From positions 9,569,754-9,633,753 of the forward strand of contig NC_134509.1 of NCBI RefSeq assembly GCF_027942865.1: a stretch of 64,000 nucleotides of DNA, written 5' to 3'. The stretch's first letter is position 1, and the number at the start of each line of letters is the position of its first letter. The DNA is from Odontesthes bonariensis. Taxonomy: Eukaryota > Chordata > Actinopteri > Atheriniformes > Atherinopsidae. A model generated the notes under the pieces. It saw only the letters and a list, made by a program, of their open reading frames with translations, made no database searches and was not told the origin of the DNA. Both the position numbers and the translations under genes were made by a program. This document shows positions 14,879-29,772 of the stretch, piece by piece.

Positions 14879-15814
14879 ATGATGAACCCGTCACCAGCAC
14901 AAGAGTGGTGCACTGGAGTTGAGCGATCCATTTCCAAATTAGAGAAGACTGTTTCTGACATGATGGTTTTGTTGCGTAATCCTTCTCTCCCTACTAACCC
15001 TCCTCCAGCTCCACCCGCACCTTCCATTCAACCAGCTGTGCAGTACAGATCATCACCACTTCATGAACCTCGTCTCACACCACCTGAAGTTTTTAAAGGC
15101 GAACCCTCACAGTGCAGAGCCTTCCTAACACAGTGTGAGATCCATTTTGAGCTGCAGCCGTCTTCCTTCCCTACCGAGAGATCCAAGGTAGCGTATGTTA
15201 TTTCCTTGCTTTCTGACCACGCTAAGTTATGGGGAACGGCTGAATGGCAAAGAGACTCAGGGATTTGTTATTCTTATAAGAACTTTGCTAAAGAGCTGGC
15301 ACGAGTTTTTAGCCCAGTATTACCTGACCGAGAAGCTGCCAGAGGTCTGCTATCAATTAAACAGGGCAGACGAAGAGTCACTGATTATATTATTGAATTT
15401 CACACTCTGGCAGCAGGAAGTAAGTGGAATGAAGATGCACTAATCGATGTGTTTTACCGAGGGCTGTCTGAGCAGATCAAGGACCAGCTCACTACTCATA
15501 GTACTCCGGAGACGCTGAAAGACCTGGAGGACCTGGCTACTAGGATGGATCTAAGGCTGCAGGAACGGAGAAGAGAGACTGGCACCTTCAGAGGCCTTCC
15601 TTCTGGGGAACTATTTCCTTCGTCCTCTGCACCCCCTGAGGTACACAACTTGGTTACCATGCCTACACAGGAAACGGAAGAACCCATGCAGATTGGGCGT
15701 ACCAAACTTTCGCCACAGGAGATGGAACGTCGCAGGAGACTGAAGTTATGCTTCTACTGCGGTTCCAATAAGCATACCATTAACCGCTGTTCTTTAAAAG
15801 GACAAACTCAGTAG
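14879..15814 (+). CDS. Retrotransposon Gag (capsid and zinc knuckle)
   Basis: 311-residue Gag from the first ATG after the 5' LTR ([10 protein letters not shown]). The open frame extends upstream into the LTR, but the LTR part is unlikely to be translated. The middle carries the capsid-like Ty3/gypsy segment ([20 protein letters not shown]; then [20 protein letters not shown]). The C-terminus has a CCHC zinc knuckle, C-x2-C-x4-H-x4-C, beginning [15 protein letters not shown]. The stop is at 15812. The following pol frame is -1 relative to gag, and a heptamer T TTA AAA at 15793-15799 lies just before the stop. Confidence 0.92.
   Translation: MMNPSPAQEWCTGVERSISKLEKTVSDMMVLLRNPSLPTNPPPAPPAPSIQPAVQYRSSPLHEPRLTPPEVFKGEPSQCRAFLTQCEIHFELQPSSFPTERSKVAYVISLLSDHAKLWGTAEWQRDSGICYSYKNFAKELARVFSPVLPDREAARGLLSIKQGRRRVTDYIIEFHTLAAGSKWNEDALIDVFYRGLSEQIKDQLTTHSTPETLKDLEDLATRMDLRLQERRRETGTFRGLPSGELFPSSSAPPEVHNLVTMPTQETEEPMQIGRTKLSPQEMERRRRLKLCFYCGSNKHTINRCSLKGQTQ
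15793..15799 (+). promoter_or_regulatory. Candidate -1 ribosomal frameshift site (T TTA AAA)
   Basis: In the Gag frame the codons read TCT TTA AAA, giving the classical X XXY YYZ heptamer 13 bases before the Gag stop. The -1 frame is open from here into protease and the rest of Pol, so slippage would make Gag-Pol. A downstream stimulatory structure was not tested. Confidence 0.6.
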
Positions 15815-18800
15815 GTGGTGGGAGGTTCCTACTGAGTCATTCTCTCGCCAAGACCCTCCCACTCCTTTCTATTCCTGCCGAATTTAAGATAAATGGCCAT
15901 GTTCATAGTTTTCCTGTTTTTATTGATTCTGGAGCAGATGCTGAGTTTCTTGACTTAGACCTCGCCAAGTCTTTAGGGATACAAAACTCTCCAACTCAAA
16001 AGACTCAGAAGGTACTAGCCATAGATGGTCATGTAGTTCATCAGGTTACCCATGAGACTGAACCCATTCATATGACTATGGGAGGTAATCACCATGAAAT
16101 AATCAAGTTTATGTTGATCAAGTCGCCCGACTTGCCAGTTATCTTGGGGGCATCCTGGCTTAAGCAGCACAACCCCCATGTGGATTGGGTCAAGGGAGAA
16201 ATCAGGGGCTGGTCTCAGAATTGCTTGATGTCCTGTTTGCGCAATGCTCCCATTCCCACCAGTGTGTCGGAAATCGAAGAGAAATACCCAGACATTTCTA
16301 AGGTCCCCATCGAATACCATGATCTGAGGGAGGTATTCAACAAACATAAGGCCACCTCCTTACCACCTCATCGACCGTATGATTGTGGCATAGATCTTCT
16401 TCCTGGGACCTCTCCTCCTAAGAACCGCATATACCCGTTGTCAGCTAATGAGAGAACTGCTATGCAAAAGTACATCAGTGATGGTCTCAAGGCTGGCATT
16501 ATTCGCCCCTCGTCTTCCCCTGCAGGAGCCAGCTTTTTCTTTGTTGGCAAGAAAGACGGTTCCTTGCGCCCCTGCATTGACTATAGGGGACTAAATGACA
16601 TAACAGTGAAAAACAGATACCCTCTCCCACTCATGAACACCGCCTTTGATCTCATTCAAGGAGCTAAGATGTTTACCAAATTAGATCTGAGAAATGCATA
16701 CCACTTAGTGAGGATAAGGGAGGGGGATGAATGGAAAACTGCCTTCAATACCCCAACTGGTCACTATGAATATTTGGTGATGCCTTTTGGCCTTACGAAT
16801 GCTCCAGCGATCTTTCAAGCTTTGGTCAATGATGTCCTCAGAGATGTGGTCGGACAGTATGTCTTTGCCTATCTAGATGACATATTGATTTTTTCCAAAG
16901 ACCTAGAGACTCATAGACAACATGTTAGATCTGTCATGCTTCGCCTTCTCCAAAACAACCTGTTCATCAAAGCGGAGAAGTGCGAATTTCATCAGTCCAC
17001 TACTTCCTTCCTTGGTTTTGTCATTTCTCCTAATAGAATTACTATGGATCCCTGTAAACTGTCTGCAGTTAAGGACTGGCCCATTCCACAAACCCGGAAA
17101 CAACTACAGAGGTTTTTGGGGTTCGCCAACTTTTACAGGCGTTTCATTCGCAATTTCAGTCAAGTGGCAGCCCCTCTACATGCCCTAACCTCGTCTAAGA
17201 CCAGATTCCTGTGGAATGAACGGGCAGATGTTGCCTTCACCAAGTTGAAGGATCTGTTCACCTCTGCGCCTGTTCTCCGTAGCCCAGATGCCGCTAGGCA
17301 ATTCATTGTTGAAGTGGATGCTTCCAGTGTGGGTGTAGGGGCTGTTCTAAGTCAACGCAGCAATGATGATAAGGTTCACCCTTGTGCCTTTTTCTCTAGA
17401 AGTCTATCTTCATCAGAACAAAATTATGATGTGGGAGATCGAGAACTGCTGGCGGTCAAACTGGCTTTGGAGGAATGGCGCCATTGGCTGGAGGGAGCTG
17501 AGACACCATTTTTAGTTTGGACCGATCACAAGAATCTCGAGTACATCAATTCTGCTAAGCGACTCAACCCTCGCCAGGCCAGGTGGGCATTATTTTTTAG
17601 CCGTTTCAATTTCACTCTTTCTTACAGACCTGGAACGAAGAACATCAAACCTGACGCTCTGTCCAGAATACTGGAGCCATCAGCTAAGGAACAAGCTAGT
17701 GAGAGTGGAGAATTTATTTTACCTGATTCCGTTCGACTGGCAGTCTCTCGGGTGGGGTTGGAGGAGTCTATCAAGAGCTCTCATCGACTGCACCCGGTCC
17801 CAGTCACTTGCCCACCAGATCACCTGTTTGTCCCTAATCATCTCCGAACTGAGGTACTCTGTTTCTGTCATAACTCTCGTCTGTTTTGTCATCCTGGCCT
17901 AAGTAAAACCCTGTCTGTCATCCGGGGACGCTTTTGGTGGCCAACGTTATATTCTGACACTAAGGGCTTTGTTGCTGCCTGTCATACCTGCTCTCAGTCT
18001 AAGTCTTCCCGCAGACCGCCAGCCGGACATCTCAGGCCTTTACCCATTCCACATCGACCTTGGTCTCACATAGCCATGGACTTCATAACTGGACTGCCTG
18101 CATCAAATGGCCATACCGTTATTCTCACTATTGTGGACCGATTTTCCAAGATGACTCACCTGGTTCCCCTCAAGAAACTCCCCTCGGCCAAGGAGCTTGG
18201 TGGAGTCTTGGTCCGAGAAGTTTTCCGTTTGCATGGACTACCTTCCGACATTGTTTCTGACCGGGGCCCTCAATTTGTGTCTCAGTTTTGGAAGGAGTTA
18301 TGTGGTCTGTTGGGGGTCAAGGTGAGCCTCTCATCTGGCTTTCATCCCCAAACTGACGGTCAGTCGGAACGTGCTAACCAGGAGGTTGAGGTGAAGCTTA
18401 GGATGCTTTGTGAAAAGGATGCTACCAGTTGGTCACAGAATTTACCTTTGGTTGAACATGCTCTAAACTCTCTTCCATCCTGCTCCACTGGTCTGTCTCC
18501 TTTCTACACAGTTTATGGATTCCAGCCACCCGTGTTTTCCATCCAGGAGAAGGAAGCCAGGGTCCCATCTGCCCACGCCGCTGCTCTCCGCTGCCAGCGG
18601 ACCTGGAGAAGAGCCAGAAGAGCCCTTCTTAAAGCGGTCAGTGTCTTCTGCAGAGGTGCTGACCGACACCGCATCCCCGCACCCCAGTACACTATTGGGC
18701 AGAAGGTTTGGCTCTCTTCCAAGAATCTACCTCTAAGGGTGGAGAGTAGAAAATTGGCTCCTCGTTTTATCGGACCCTTTCCTATCTCTAAGGTGGTTAA

Positions 18801-19140
18801 CCCAGTGGCAGTTCGTCTACAGCTTCCTCGCACTCTACGCATTCATCCCACATTCCACGTCTCCTGCATCAAACCATATGCTTCCTCCTGCCTCTCGCCC
18901 CCCTCCAGACCCCCTCCTCCCACCCGAAACCTTGATGGGGGGCCGGTCTACACCATCAATCGCATCCTTCGGTCAAGACGTTGGGGTCGTGGCACCCAGT
19001 ACTTGGTTGACTGGGAGGGATATGGACCTGAAGAGCGCACCTGGGTTCCTGCTAGACACATTATTGATAAGACGGTCATCAAGGAATTCCATCGCCTCCA
19101 TCCTGATAAACCTGGTGGTCCGTCGGGTGCCGGACGTTGA
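15800..19140 (+). CDS. Retrotransposon Pol (protease, RT, RNase H, integrase, chromodomain)
   Basis: The -1 frame is open from before the Gag stop to 19140. An ATG at 16072 exists, but it falls after the protease, so frameshift entry fits better. Order: aspartic protease with DSGA at about 15925; reverse transcriptase with [12 protein letters not shown] and the YLDD box ([11 protein letters not shown], about 16863-16895); RNase H ([41 protein letters not shown]); integrase with an HHCC zinc region and core pieces [22 protein letters not shown] and [14 protein letters not shown]; and a C-terminal chromodomain ([32 protein letters not shown]). The chromodomain places it among chromoviruses. No stop codon or frameshift interrupts it. 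Confidence 0.93.
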
Positions 19141-19151
19141 GGAGGGGGTAC

Positions 19152-19666
19152 TGTAATGTTGCAGCCTGGAAGCTGTTCATTTCCTGGTCTGCTCCTTGCT
19201 CTGACACTAATTGCCTTCATGATATTCACCTGTGCCTGATTAACGTTTGCTCTCTCCCACTCTGCACTCCGCCTATATCAACTCCTTCCTGCCAGAGTTC
19301 CCTGCCAGATTATCGCAAGCCTCACAGCCAGCAGATGTCCAGCCTCACCTCTCTACTTTGTCTTCCTGATTTCCTGTTCCGACCGTTGCCTGAATCACCT
19401 TTGTGGATTATAACCCTCTACCTCCAGAAGACCTCCCTGGATCCTCAGGATCATACCCAATCTTGGATTACCCCTGACTGTCTTCTCTGGACCTGTTCTC
19501 CGTACCCTGGAGCGGACTCTGACCATCACGGATCCACATCTCCATTGGAGGATTATCCGGACTCCAGCTACATTCAACTCCTATCCAGCACCTGTGATCC
19601 AATAAACCTTTTACCACTAAGCTTGTGTCTGGTTGAATTATCGGGTTTTCTGATCTGGTCATTACA
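19152..19666 (+). repeat. 3' LTR of the Ty3/gypsy element
   Basis: 515 bp, a near-perfect copy of 14351-14865, preceded by the purine tract gaggaggggg at 19139-19148 and followed by the target duplication gtcaag. Confidence 0.93.
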
Positions 19667-19672
19667 GTCAAG

Positions 19673-22410
19673 TTGTTCTTTTCTGGTCTTCAAGAGCTTT
19701 TGGTGTTGCTGAGCTGGCTAGTACAGTCCTTGCCTTTGTATAAGATTAGAGCTTTCCTAAAGTTTCTGCTGACCTGACTGTTCTGCTTTTTCTGCCAAAC
19801 AATTGGCTCATTTACCTTCATGAACAAGCCAGCAAATGAAGTTCAGCACTGAATCAACATCATAATTTTTTTTTCATCTGCTTAACTAGTCCTGAAATAA
19901 CCAAAAAACAGGCCGCACCTACCCATGAAACCAAGTATCACCCCTTGAATCAAAGCTGAAAATCTTCATTTGAATCATTTCTTGATTGCTGCATTTTAAT
20001 TACACTGTGGAAGTGTAATTAATGAAATTAGTGTAAAATAATGAAAACTTCCAAAACGGGGCCTTAGGGCCTGTATTAGCACAACCTGTAGGCTTTGGTC
20101 TATTTATAGGATTTGTTACCTCTAAAAAACACTTGTTTAATGTAGGAAATCCTTGAACCCTTGGCTGTAGTCCAGCAGTGATCAATATTACTGTGTAGAA
20201 ACAGATATGGATAATATGTATAACAGCTATATGAGACAAGATCTCTTTTTCTGTTTGTTGTTAACACACACACGAATACAGATACAAAATATATTAAAAG
20301 GCTGATAAAAAGCTGAATCGTTGTCATTATTTCTAGATTGTATTTCAGCCAATGTGTTCCTCATCTTTTGCTCTCCAGACGATTGCTTACACGCATGCAA
20401 ACAAAACCCAACATGATTGGTTGATACATCTTGGACTACAAGCAAACTAAAAACAGAAGCCAGAAAGCCTCCAATTCCAAACTTTTATTCCTTGCCTACA
20501 TGCGATGCATCTTTCTATGCAGATATATGTTTATATATTCATTAAATATAGGGAGTTGAAAACATATACATATGTAAAGCTTCATATGCTTTGTATGCTG
20601 TATATGTCCCAGAAAACTAAATGTTTTACAAGGCATAGACAAGAGATGAGAAGAGGTAAAGTCAAGGGTAAGGATGAATGTGACACAATCCTGATGAATT
20701 CTCACTTTTATGCATCGTTCTGTTGCTTCAAAATGAATCCACAAACCATTGCACTTCCAAACTTTTCGGATCATTCTCTTTGGTGTGTCATCGGGATCTT
20801 TTCTAACTTAGACCTCTGAAAGCAACAACAAAACAAAGGTGAAAAGTGTGAGGTAAATATTGTGTTTAATAAACAAACATCAGTCAGGGAACTGACATTA
20901 GTCTGGGGATGGAGATGAGGGAATATAAAGCACAATGCACGTGTGGAGGTGGGAGGGGAAAATATTTATCTGTTACACAAGGTGCCCCCGTACAGTAAGG
21001 AGCAGGAAGCTCTATATAACATACAGATCAGGATCCAAGTCTACGGTACAAAAACTTAGCAGCAACATGTTAACATCGGAGACCAAGGGGCTAACAAAGT
21101 AGTTTCATTTAGAAAAAGTCACAGTATTCTTTAAATTTGTTAAAAAGGTAAAAACAGTTCTATGCATCCGCTAAGGTGAATGCTACTCACAAGATCTGTG
21201 TGTGGAATACATAGGTAGGGAAATTATCTATACATTTATACTCTAATATAAAGACCTTCTGGTAATGGCACAGTACAAACTCTCAGGAAACGCGACAAAA
21301 ATATACAATGTCTTCACGTCACATTTGCAGATTAAAATGTAACTAAGGTCTCTGGCAAGCACAATAGTTTCAGTGATCAAAAAACAACTTGTCATCAACC
21401 AAAATAAAGGACACCATTTTGTTAGTTCAGCTATCTTGACAGAGTATGTCTTTTTAATACAAAAATAAGGACAAATATAAATTAATATATATTAAAAGAA
21501 TCAGATTGATATGTGGGGATCTACTGAATAAGTACAGGTATTTATGATACAATAAATACTTGTCATTCATGACTGGGGGTGGATAAACAGCGAGTAGTGT
21601 ATTAAACCTGACAGGTAATACGTTTAACTCTACAGGGGAGAGTACTTGTGTGTGTGCGTGCGTGTGTGTGTGTGTTGTTCAGTAGCTGTATAAAATATCA
21701 CACGTTTGAGCGCAGCTGTGTGTTGGATCATGCACACAGTCTCAGAGGGTTCAGGAGGTCTTCTAAAGGAGACTGTGGTGGTTTCTGTGTTGTAGGGGGG
21801 TTATCGCTGCTCGCCCTGTCCCATGCTTTAATGCAGCTCCTCCTAGTGGTGAGTCTGTGGTACTACCAGTTAAAATTACTCCTAAAACAAACAACTCACA
21901 GACAGAAAGCAGGAAGTCTACAGGAAGTGGTCAGCCGTCGGTGACCCGTCAGTTCTCCGGAGAAGAGACAGTGCGACACACCATTGGAGTCATCATGGCC
22001 AACAAAAAGAAGCAGATGTAAGGACAAAGTCAGCTTTTGTGGGGGTTTTTTTGTCTTTTTCTCCACTTCATAATAAAAAATAAGTCTGTTTTTGTACTTT
22101 ACAATACAATTCAAGATCCCCGCCGAGGAAGCATCAATCATCAGTCCAGCACTGACAAGAAACAAATCTCTTTATTTTTTTTAGTAGTATTTTTCTTGTT
22201 TTTTGTTTTTTTTTTCTGTCTTTTTTTTCGGGGTTTTTAAAAAAAAGGGGTTGGTGGGGGAAATACTCTGGGGAGGGGGTTGAACGGTTTCCTCATGAGG
22301 AATAAGAGAAGACTGGGATCAAGTAAGGCGGGCAGGAACACAGAACATATCTGGAGAAGCGGAAATCTGCCGATCGTGTTGTCTCTTTTTTCTTTTAATT
22401 CTTTCTCTTT
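19673..22410 (-). other. Intergenic spacer and orphan slit2 3'UTR (unit A)
   Basis: No coding exon. The part just below the cystine-knot exon matches, base for base over long stretches, the DNA downstream of the true slit2 stop in unit C, so it is a copied 3'UTR. Possible minus-strand AATAAA signals are at about 22170 and 20485. It includes a TG-rich simple repeat at about 21646-21675. Confidence 0.5.
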
Positions 22411-25400
22411 TTACGAAGAACACTTTGTACAGCCGCACTTGACAACTTTCTCCACTTCCTGGACAAAAGAAGAGCCATCAGTGCACTGGAAGGTGTATTT
22501 CCTACGTTTGCTGCGTAGGGGGGTGCAGCAGGTACCCTGTCCTTCTGATCCCCCCGGGCAGCTGCCTCGACACTCTAGACGGGAGACCTTCTCCTGGGTT
22601 TGGCACGCCGCGTAGCCTTGCTGTCTCTGGTAGACATCTCGGACCCGTTCCCCTCGGCAGGCCACCTCTGCAGAAATGCAAACCAAACAGGAGTGTTACA
22701 AGTTCACAGTGGGAGGGAAACTCCACGAATTTTGCACAGAAATCTTGGGTGCTTGTTCGAAAGGATGTAATGATGCTTTCTGATGACAAAAAGTTGCTCA
22801 AAGAAAAAAATATAATTCAAATTATATTATCAAAATATTCTTTTAACTCAATCAGATCGTGGATGCCCACTCAACAACTCATGTCTTAAAGCGGATGGAG
22901 ATGATAGCTGATCTTTATGGTGACAACAACAAAACTGTGAGGCAACATGTCTGTGAGTTCTAGAGAGAACATAGAACAATGAGAAGAGGCTAAAGTGGCG
23001 CTATAATGGGGAATGGAACATGCAAAATCCCTGTTCTGCAAAGTTTGGAGACATACTCAGAAACTTAATGGCATCAAACCCAGAGAAGTACATTTGACAA
23101 CGACTACGTGATGTTCAAAAGGACCTGATATAGGCAAATAAATCCAAAGTTCTGGTTGTAGAAATAAAATACATTTATATTTCCACATAACTGTAAGATT
23201 TAATAGGACAGGTTGTCTGTTAATTGCAACCTCAAAATCGGAAAAAGTTGGGACAGTATGGACGATGCAAGAGCGCAGTGATTCTTATTTATTTACTCAC
23301 TAAGTTTTTTACTTACTGACTTTTATTTCATTGCAGACAGTAAGAGTCATATTAGATACTATTTTGTCCTGTTCACACTTCTTAAAGTGTGAAGTAAAAG
23401 GATGTCGCTGCATTTTCCTGTAAAATTCTCTGTTGGGGACAGCTCAGGTCTGCAGGATGACCAGTACAGTATCAGCACCCTCTTTTTTCTCAGTTTCACT
23501 TTCAAGTTTTTATTGTCACATGTATTTTACAATAAAGCAAAATTCTTGTGCCACATTTGTTGACGAGGGGAGGGTAGTGCAGCGGTTAAGCCATGTGGTT
23601 TTGCTGTGCCTTGTTGAAAAATGCATGGAGGTCCCTGGAAAACATGTCGTCTTGAAAGGGCCATGTGTTCAGATATCTCAGTGAACTTTTATGTATTAAT
23701 GGTGCGGTCGCAGACTTGCAAAGGAGCTTTGACAAGGGCACTGATATAACCCCATACTATCACACAGCCTAGCTTTTTGATGTGTTGCTGATAACAGTCC
23801 GGATGGTCCTTTTCATCTTTGGTGTGGAACACACATCTTTCTCACGTTCAAGATTGTGAATAATGATTTGTCTGACCACAATACACATTTCCACTGTGTG
23901 ATGGTCCATCCCAGAAGCCCAGAAAAGATGACACAGTTTCTGGACAAGGCTAATAAAAGGCTTAGCAAAGTGACATTTGTGATTGTAACTCTATACTGTA
24001 AAACTTAACAAAGATATCCTGCTGTAATTCTTTGCCAATGTGGTTACTGTGATAGGAAATTAGTTATACTGTTATACAACAGAACTGCATGAACAGCTTC
24101 AGCAAATAATGCTTAACGTCATATAGTTGATTTTCCGTCGTGCTCAGTACTTAAGTTGGAATTTGAACTGTCTGGACAAATATGTGTATGTGGTCAAACC
24201 CTGTATATAAGGGCCGATCTTAGCATCAGTGAGTTGTCCACACTCTTGAAACCCCCGTGGTTGAAAGAAGCTGAACCCTATTCAGCGGAATATTGATACT
24301 TGGTCTCTGTCTCTGTTTGATGATTGTTGCTGACTATTCCTGGTTGTTCATTCTACTTTGATTTATTATTCTGTAATAGATTCCTTAAATCTTAGGAGAC
24401 TTATTGTTGTCTGTGCTTCCTCATCACAGAACAAACAGTTTTTGCCTCTTCAGTCACAGCAGCTATTGATGAACGGCAGTTCTTGATACTGTACTGTCTG
24501 AGGTATCAGAGATCTCTAGTGTCCAGATTAAGCTTGCCCATTATGCACTGAAATTGCTTCGATGGCTAAATTACATTCTGGACAGTAGAGGTGGAAAAAT
24601 ACAAAACCCTCTCAATATTTCTTTGAGGTTTTTTCACATTAGAGCGATTTTTCTCATGCATTTGTTGACAAATTGGAGATCGTCCAACCATCTTTTGCGC
24701 CTCAAAGACAAAGCCTTTCATGGATGCTGCTATTGTACCAAATCAGGATTACAATCATCCGTTTGAAACCTAATTTGTACCTGTGAATTTCCCACATCCC
24801 AACTTTTATTTGGAATGTGTCAGGCCTGAAATGCAAACATGTAGGTATGATAACAAATGGAAAGAACTTAACGAGACAAAACATGAAACATTTTGGCTTC
24901 CTACTGCAATGAAATAAAAGTCGAAGTACACTAAGTGCAAATTCTTTTTTTCTTTTTCCTTTTCCATACTGTCCCCAACTCATTTTCCTTTGGCACTTTT
25001 GACTTTTTTTCCTTATCTATGAATTAAATATGTAACAAGTTGTGTCCATAGATGCTAAAGCTTTATTTATCACATTTGCTTCTTCCTCCTCTGGCTAAGA
25101 AAAAAATCAGGGCATGCAAATTCTGCAATATTTAAGAATAAGATTTCATTATCATTAAATAAAATACTTAGCTGACCTGCCATTTGACCGGTAAACAATT
25201 TGACAAGAAAAAATAGAGAGATAATCGAGCTCATCTTAAGCATACAGTATGTTGCATGAGTTGAAAACAAGATGAGAGACTTAAAAAATCATGACGAATA
25301 GAAGCAGACAGGGTTAGGATACATGTGATCATGCAGTCTCACCTGAGTTGCCCCTTGTGTGGGATTAATAGGAAGCTCAGGAGATGCTGAGTTGAAAAAG

Positions 25401-26254
25401 TGACGGGTTAGAAGCATTAGTGCGGAGACATTAAAGAATGTTAGATACACACACACTGCTGAAAGACACAGAGAGAGGAAAAAGCTTTGAAGAAGGGCTA
25501 TTAAAGAAATCCTTCAGATTGAAAAGCTTAGACAGTATTAGTTCATGTTTTTAGAAGAATGTTGGACATCATTTTACCTTACGCACAGATAACAATCTTT
25601 ATGTATAGAAGCATCAAGCATAGTAAATATTCATCGGTAAGCGTCCTTGTTTTTCTCACCTCTGTCACAAGCCTCTCCTGTGTAGCCGCTGTTACACTCG
25701 CAGTATGCTTTGCCCAGGCCTGACACTCTACATTTGCCATGTTTGCAGAGAGACAGGCTGCAGAGGTTAGTTGTATCATGGTCCTGCTCATCACAGAGAA
25801 CACCAGCAAAGCCGGGCTGGCAGCGGCAGGAGTAAGAGTAGGAGTTTATTGGGAGGCAAGTGCCATGAACACACCTGTGGGATGGAGGAGGGAGGGACAG
25901 GACAGAATTTGATAATGTGGACAGATATCCATATCCATGTCATTTAAAAAAAACAAACAAACAAAAAAAAACACTAAAAGTGCAAACACTATGGTTTTAA
26001 AGCTAAAAAACCAAAACCCACTCACTTGTTGCCGTCACAAGGGTTGCTAACTTGCTGGTCACACAAAGTCCCCGTTCAACCAGGGTGACAGGTACAAGTG
26101 AAGCCACGGTGACCAGTTGGGTGACAGTCGCCTTGGACGCAGGCACCTCTCTGGCATGGCTGGCAGCCTGGCTCTACCCCATTGCCAAGCCACTGTCTGG
26201 TGCTCTGTGAAGTCCCTGAGCCTGGAGACCCTGGTTCCAGCCCAACTCCAAGGT
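22411..26254 (-). pseudogene. slit2: Orphan slit2 3' fragment, unit A (with nonsense codon)
   Basis: Three slit2 exons without the rest of the gene. 26026-26254 is the 3' part of the laminin-G/EGF7 exon, cut at the duplication junction and so lacking its acceptor. 25660-25874 is the complete EGF8/EGF9 exon. 22411-22667 is the complete C-terminal cystine-knot exon. In the cut exon the EGF7 tryptophan codon of PGWTG is TGA (about 26076-26078), a stop that is absent from B and C. The EGF exon also reads GEACDR in place of GESCDR. The last exon encodes the same protein as the true gene. The fragment cannot make Slit2 by itself, but two exons keep working splice sites. Confidence 0.92.
23241..24990. 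mobile_element. DNA-transposon relic in slit2 last intron (unit A)
   Basis: Inverted ends are visible: gaaaaagttgggacagtatg at 23241 and its near reverse complement, ccatactgtccccaactcat, at about 24963-24983. The inside is non-coding and degraded. The same insertion is in B (about 38792-40543) and C (from about 50883, right end deleted), so it predates the amplification. The family is a common teleost one whose name I cannot confirm. Confidence 0.6.
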
Positions 26255-26276
26255 TAGTTGGAGTAATCACAAGTCA
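26255..26276. other. 22-base filler at the A/B junction
   Basis: Between the cut slit2 exon (ending ccaactccaaggt at 26254) and the start of the next itln flank (gttagttttt at 26277) stands tagttggagtaatcacaagt plus ca. It matches neither flank and recurs exactly at 41808-41829. Confidence 0.9.
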
Positions 26277-26964
26277 GTTAGTTTTTAGAGGTAGTAAGCC
26301 AGTAGAGTGAGTTTATTATGGTTCAAAATCAAATGAGTCCAACCTTGATAACAGAATACCTTGGACAGTTTATCATTCTGTCTGGTAAGCATTTTCCTTG
26401 TATTAGAGGTGTTTCAGGAGCTGATGCAATATAAATGAAGCAAATAAAAAGGAAATTTAAAGGCTCAAAGTACAAAATTGCATCATTGTGGACAAATATT
26501 AGCTGTAAAGTAGAGCAGTGAAGAAGCATTGACCATCACGCATCTTTCAGACCTTACAGCGATCATAAGGTAGGAAATAAGAAATAGAAATTCTTTAAAA
26601 AAAATTTTACACTTGGATATCACACTTGACATTTGAAAAGGTTATAATTAGGAGTTATTGTACTGTTTGAGCTGTTTCTAGCTCTTTTCTTTTGAAAAAC
26701 TGGGAGAGATGACTATGTTGCTAAACTTTCCAGAGTTTATATTATTTCCAAATAACTGTTTTTGTCTTGAAACGTCATGTTAAACTCGACGAAAAGACTT
26801 TTAACACTGAAAAGAATTGTACTTATTCATGTCTATTTGTTATTTTTCCCCTTTGGTGGATACGTCATGTTGAAATTGATTTGTTTCTGGAAGATATAAT
26901 ACGGTGTAGTGATCAGATCTATTATGCTTATTACATTAAATTTGAGTCATTTTGTTCCACAGAC

Positions 26965-29384
<2,420 letters not shown>

Positions 29385-29730
29385 GAGGATTATTTAGCAG
29401 TAGAATAGTCAATTGTATTCAAGCAGCACACCAGAAGATGGTATTCCAGTACTCTGTATCTGATTAAACTGTTGGGCTAATTCATTAGACTGTGTCTCTG
29501 GACACAAAGAGGTAACTTAACCCCATCTTAACCCCTAACCCGTGGAGACACTTTTGTTGGAAAATATATAAACAGTAACTCCTTTTATGTGTTTGAGGCT
29601 GATCACAGTCAACCCTTCTGTGTCTCTGTGTTCATTTCAGTCTTTCTGGACACTCAGCTAAAGACTTCTATTTGACTTATGTGATCTTGTGTGCCTTCAT
29701 CTCTCTCATCTGTGACCACATATTGGGTGG

Positions 29731-29736
29731 AATAAA
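29731..29736 (+). terminator. Poly(A) signal of itln B
   Basis: AATAAA in the conserved position about 350 bases after the stop. Confidence 0.6.
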
Positions 29737-29772
29737 GTTAAGTTTATGTAGCGGTCACCTAGTTAAAGGAAA

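Larger units (their letters stand above)
14351..19666 (+). mobile_element. Ty3/gypsy chromodomain LTR retrotransposon
   Basis: Complete element in unit A only. Two 515-bp LTRs (14351-14865 and 19152-19666) start TGTAATG and end CATTACA. I noted only one difference between them (t at 14580, c at the matching place). GTCAAG stands on both sides (14345-14350 and 19667-19672) as a target duplication. Units B and C keep the empty site (gatgtcaagttgttc near 35210 and 47320). A purine-rich tract (gaggaggggg) precedes the 3' LTR. gag and pol are both open, and no envelope gene is seen. The near-identical LTRs suggest recent insertion, after the unit was duplicated. Confidence 0.96.

Noticed and set aside
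22280-22615. 111-codon plus-strand ORF, repeated at 37832 and 49923
   Set aside because: It is antisense to the slit2 cystine-knot exon and its conservation follows from that exon.
25579-25809. 76-codon minus-strand ORF at the EGF exon (also 41132 and 52990)
   Set aside because: Out-of-frame reading of the slit2 EGF8/9 exon; the true frame gives the cysteine pattern.
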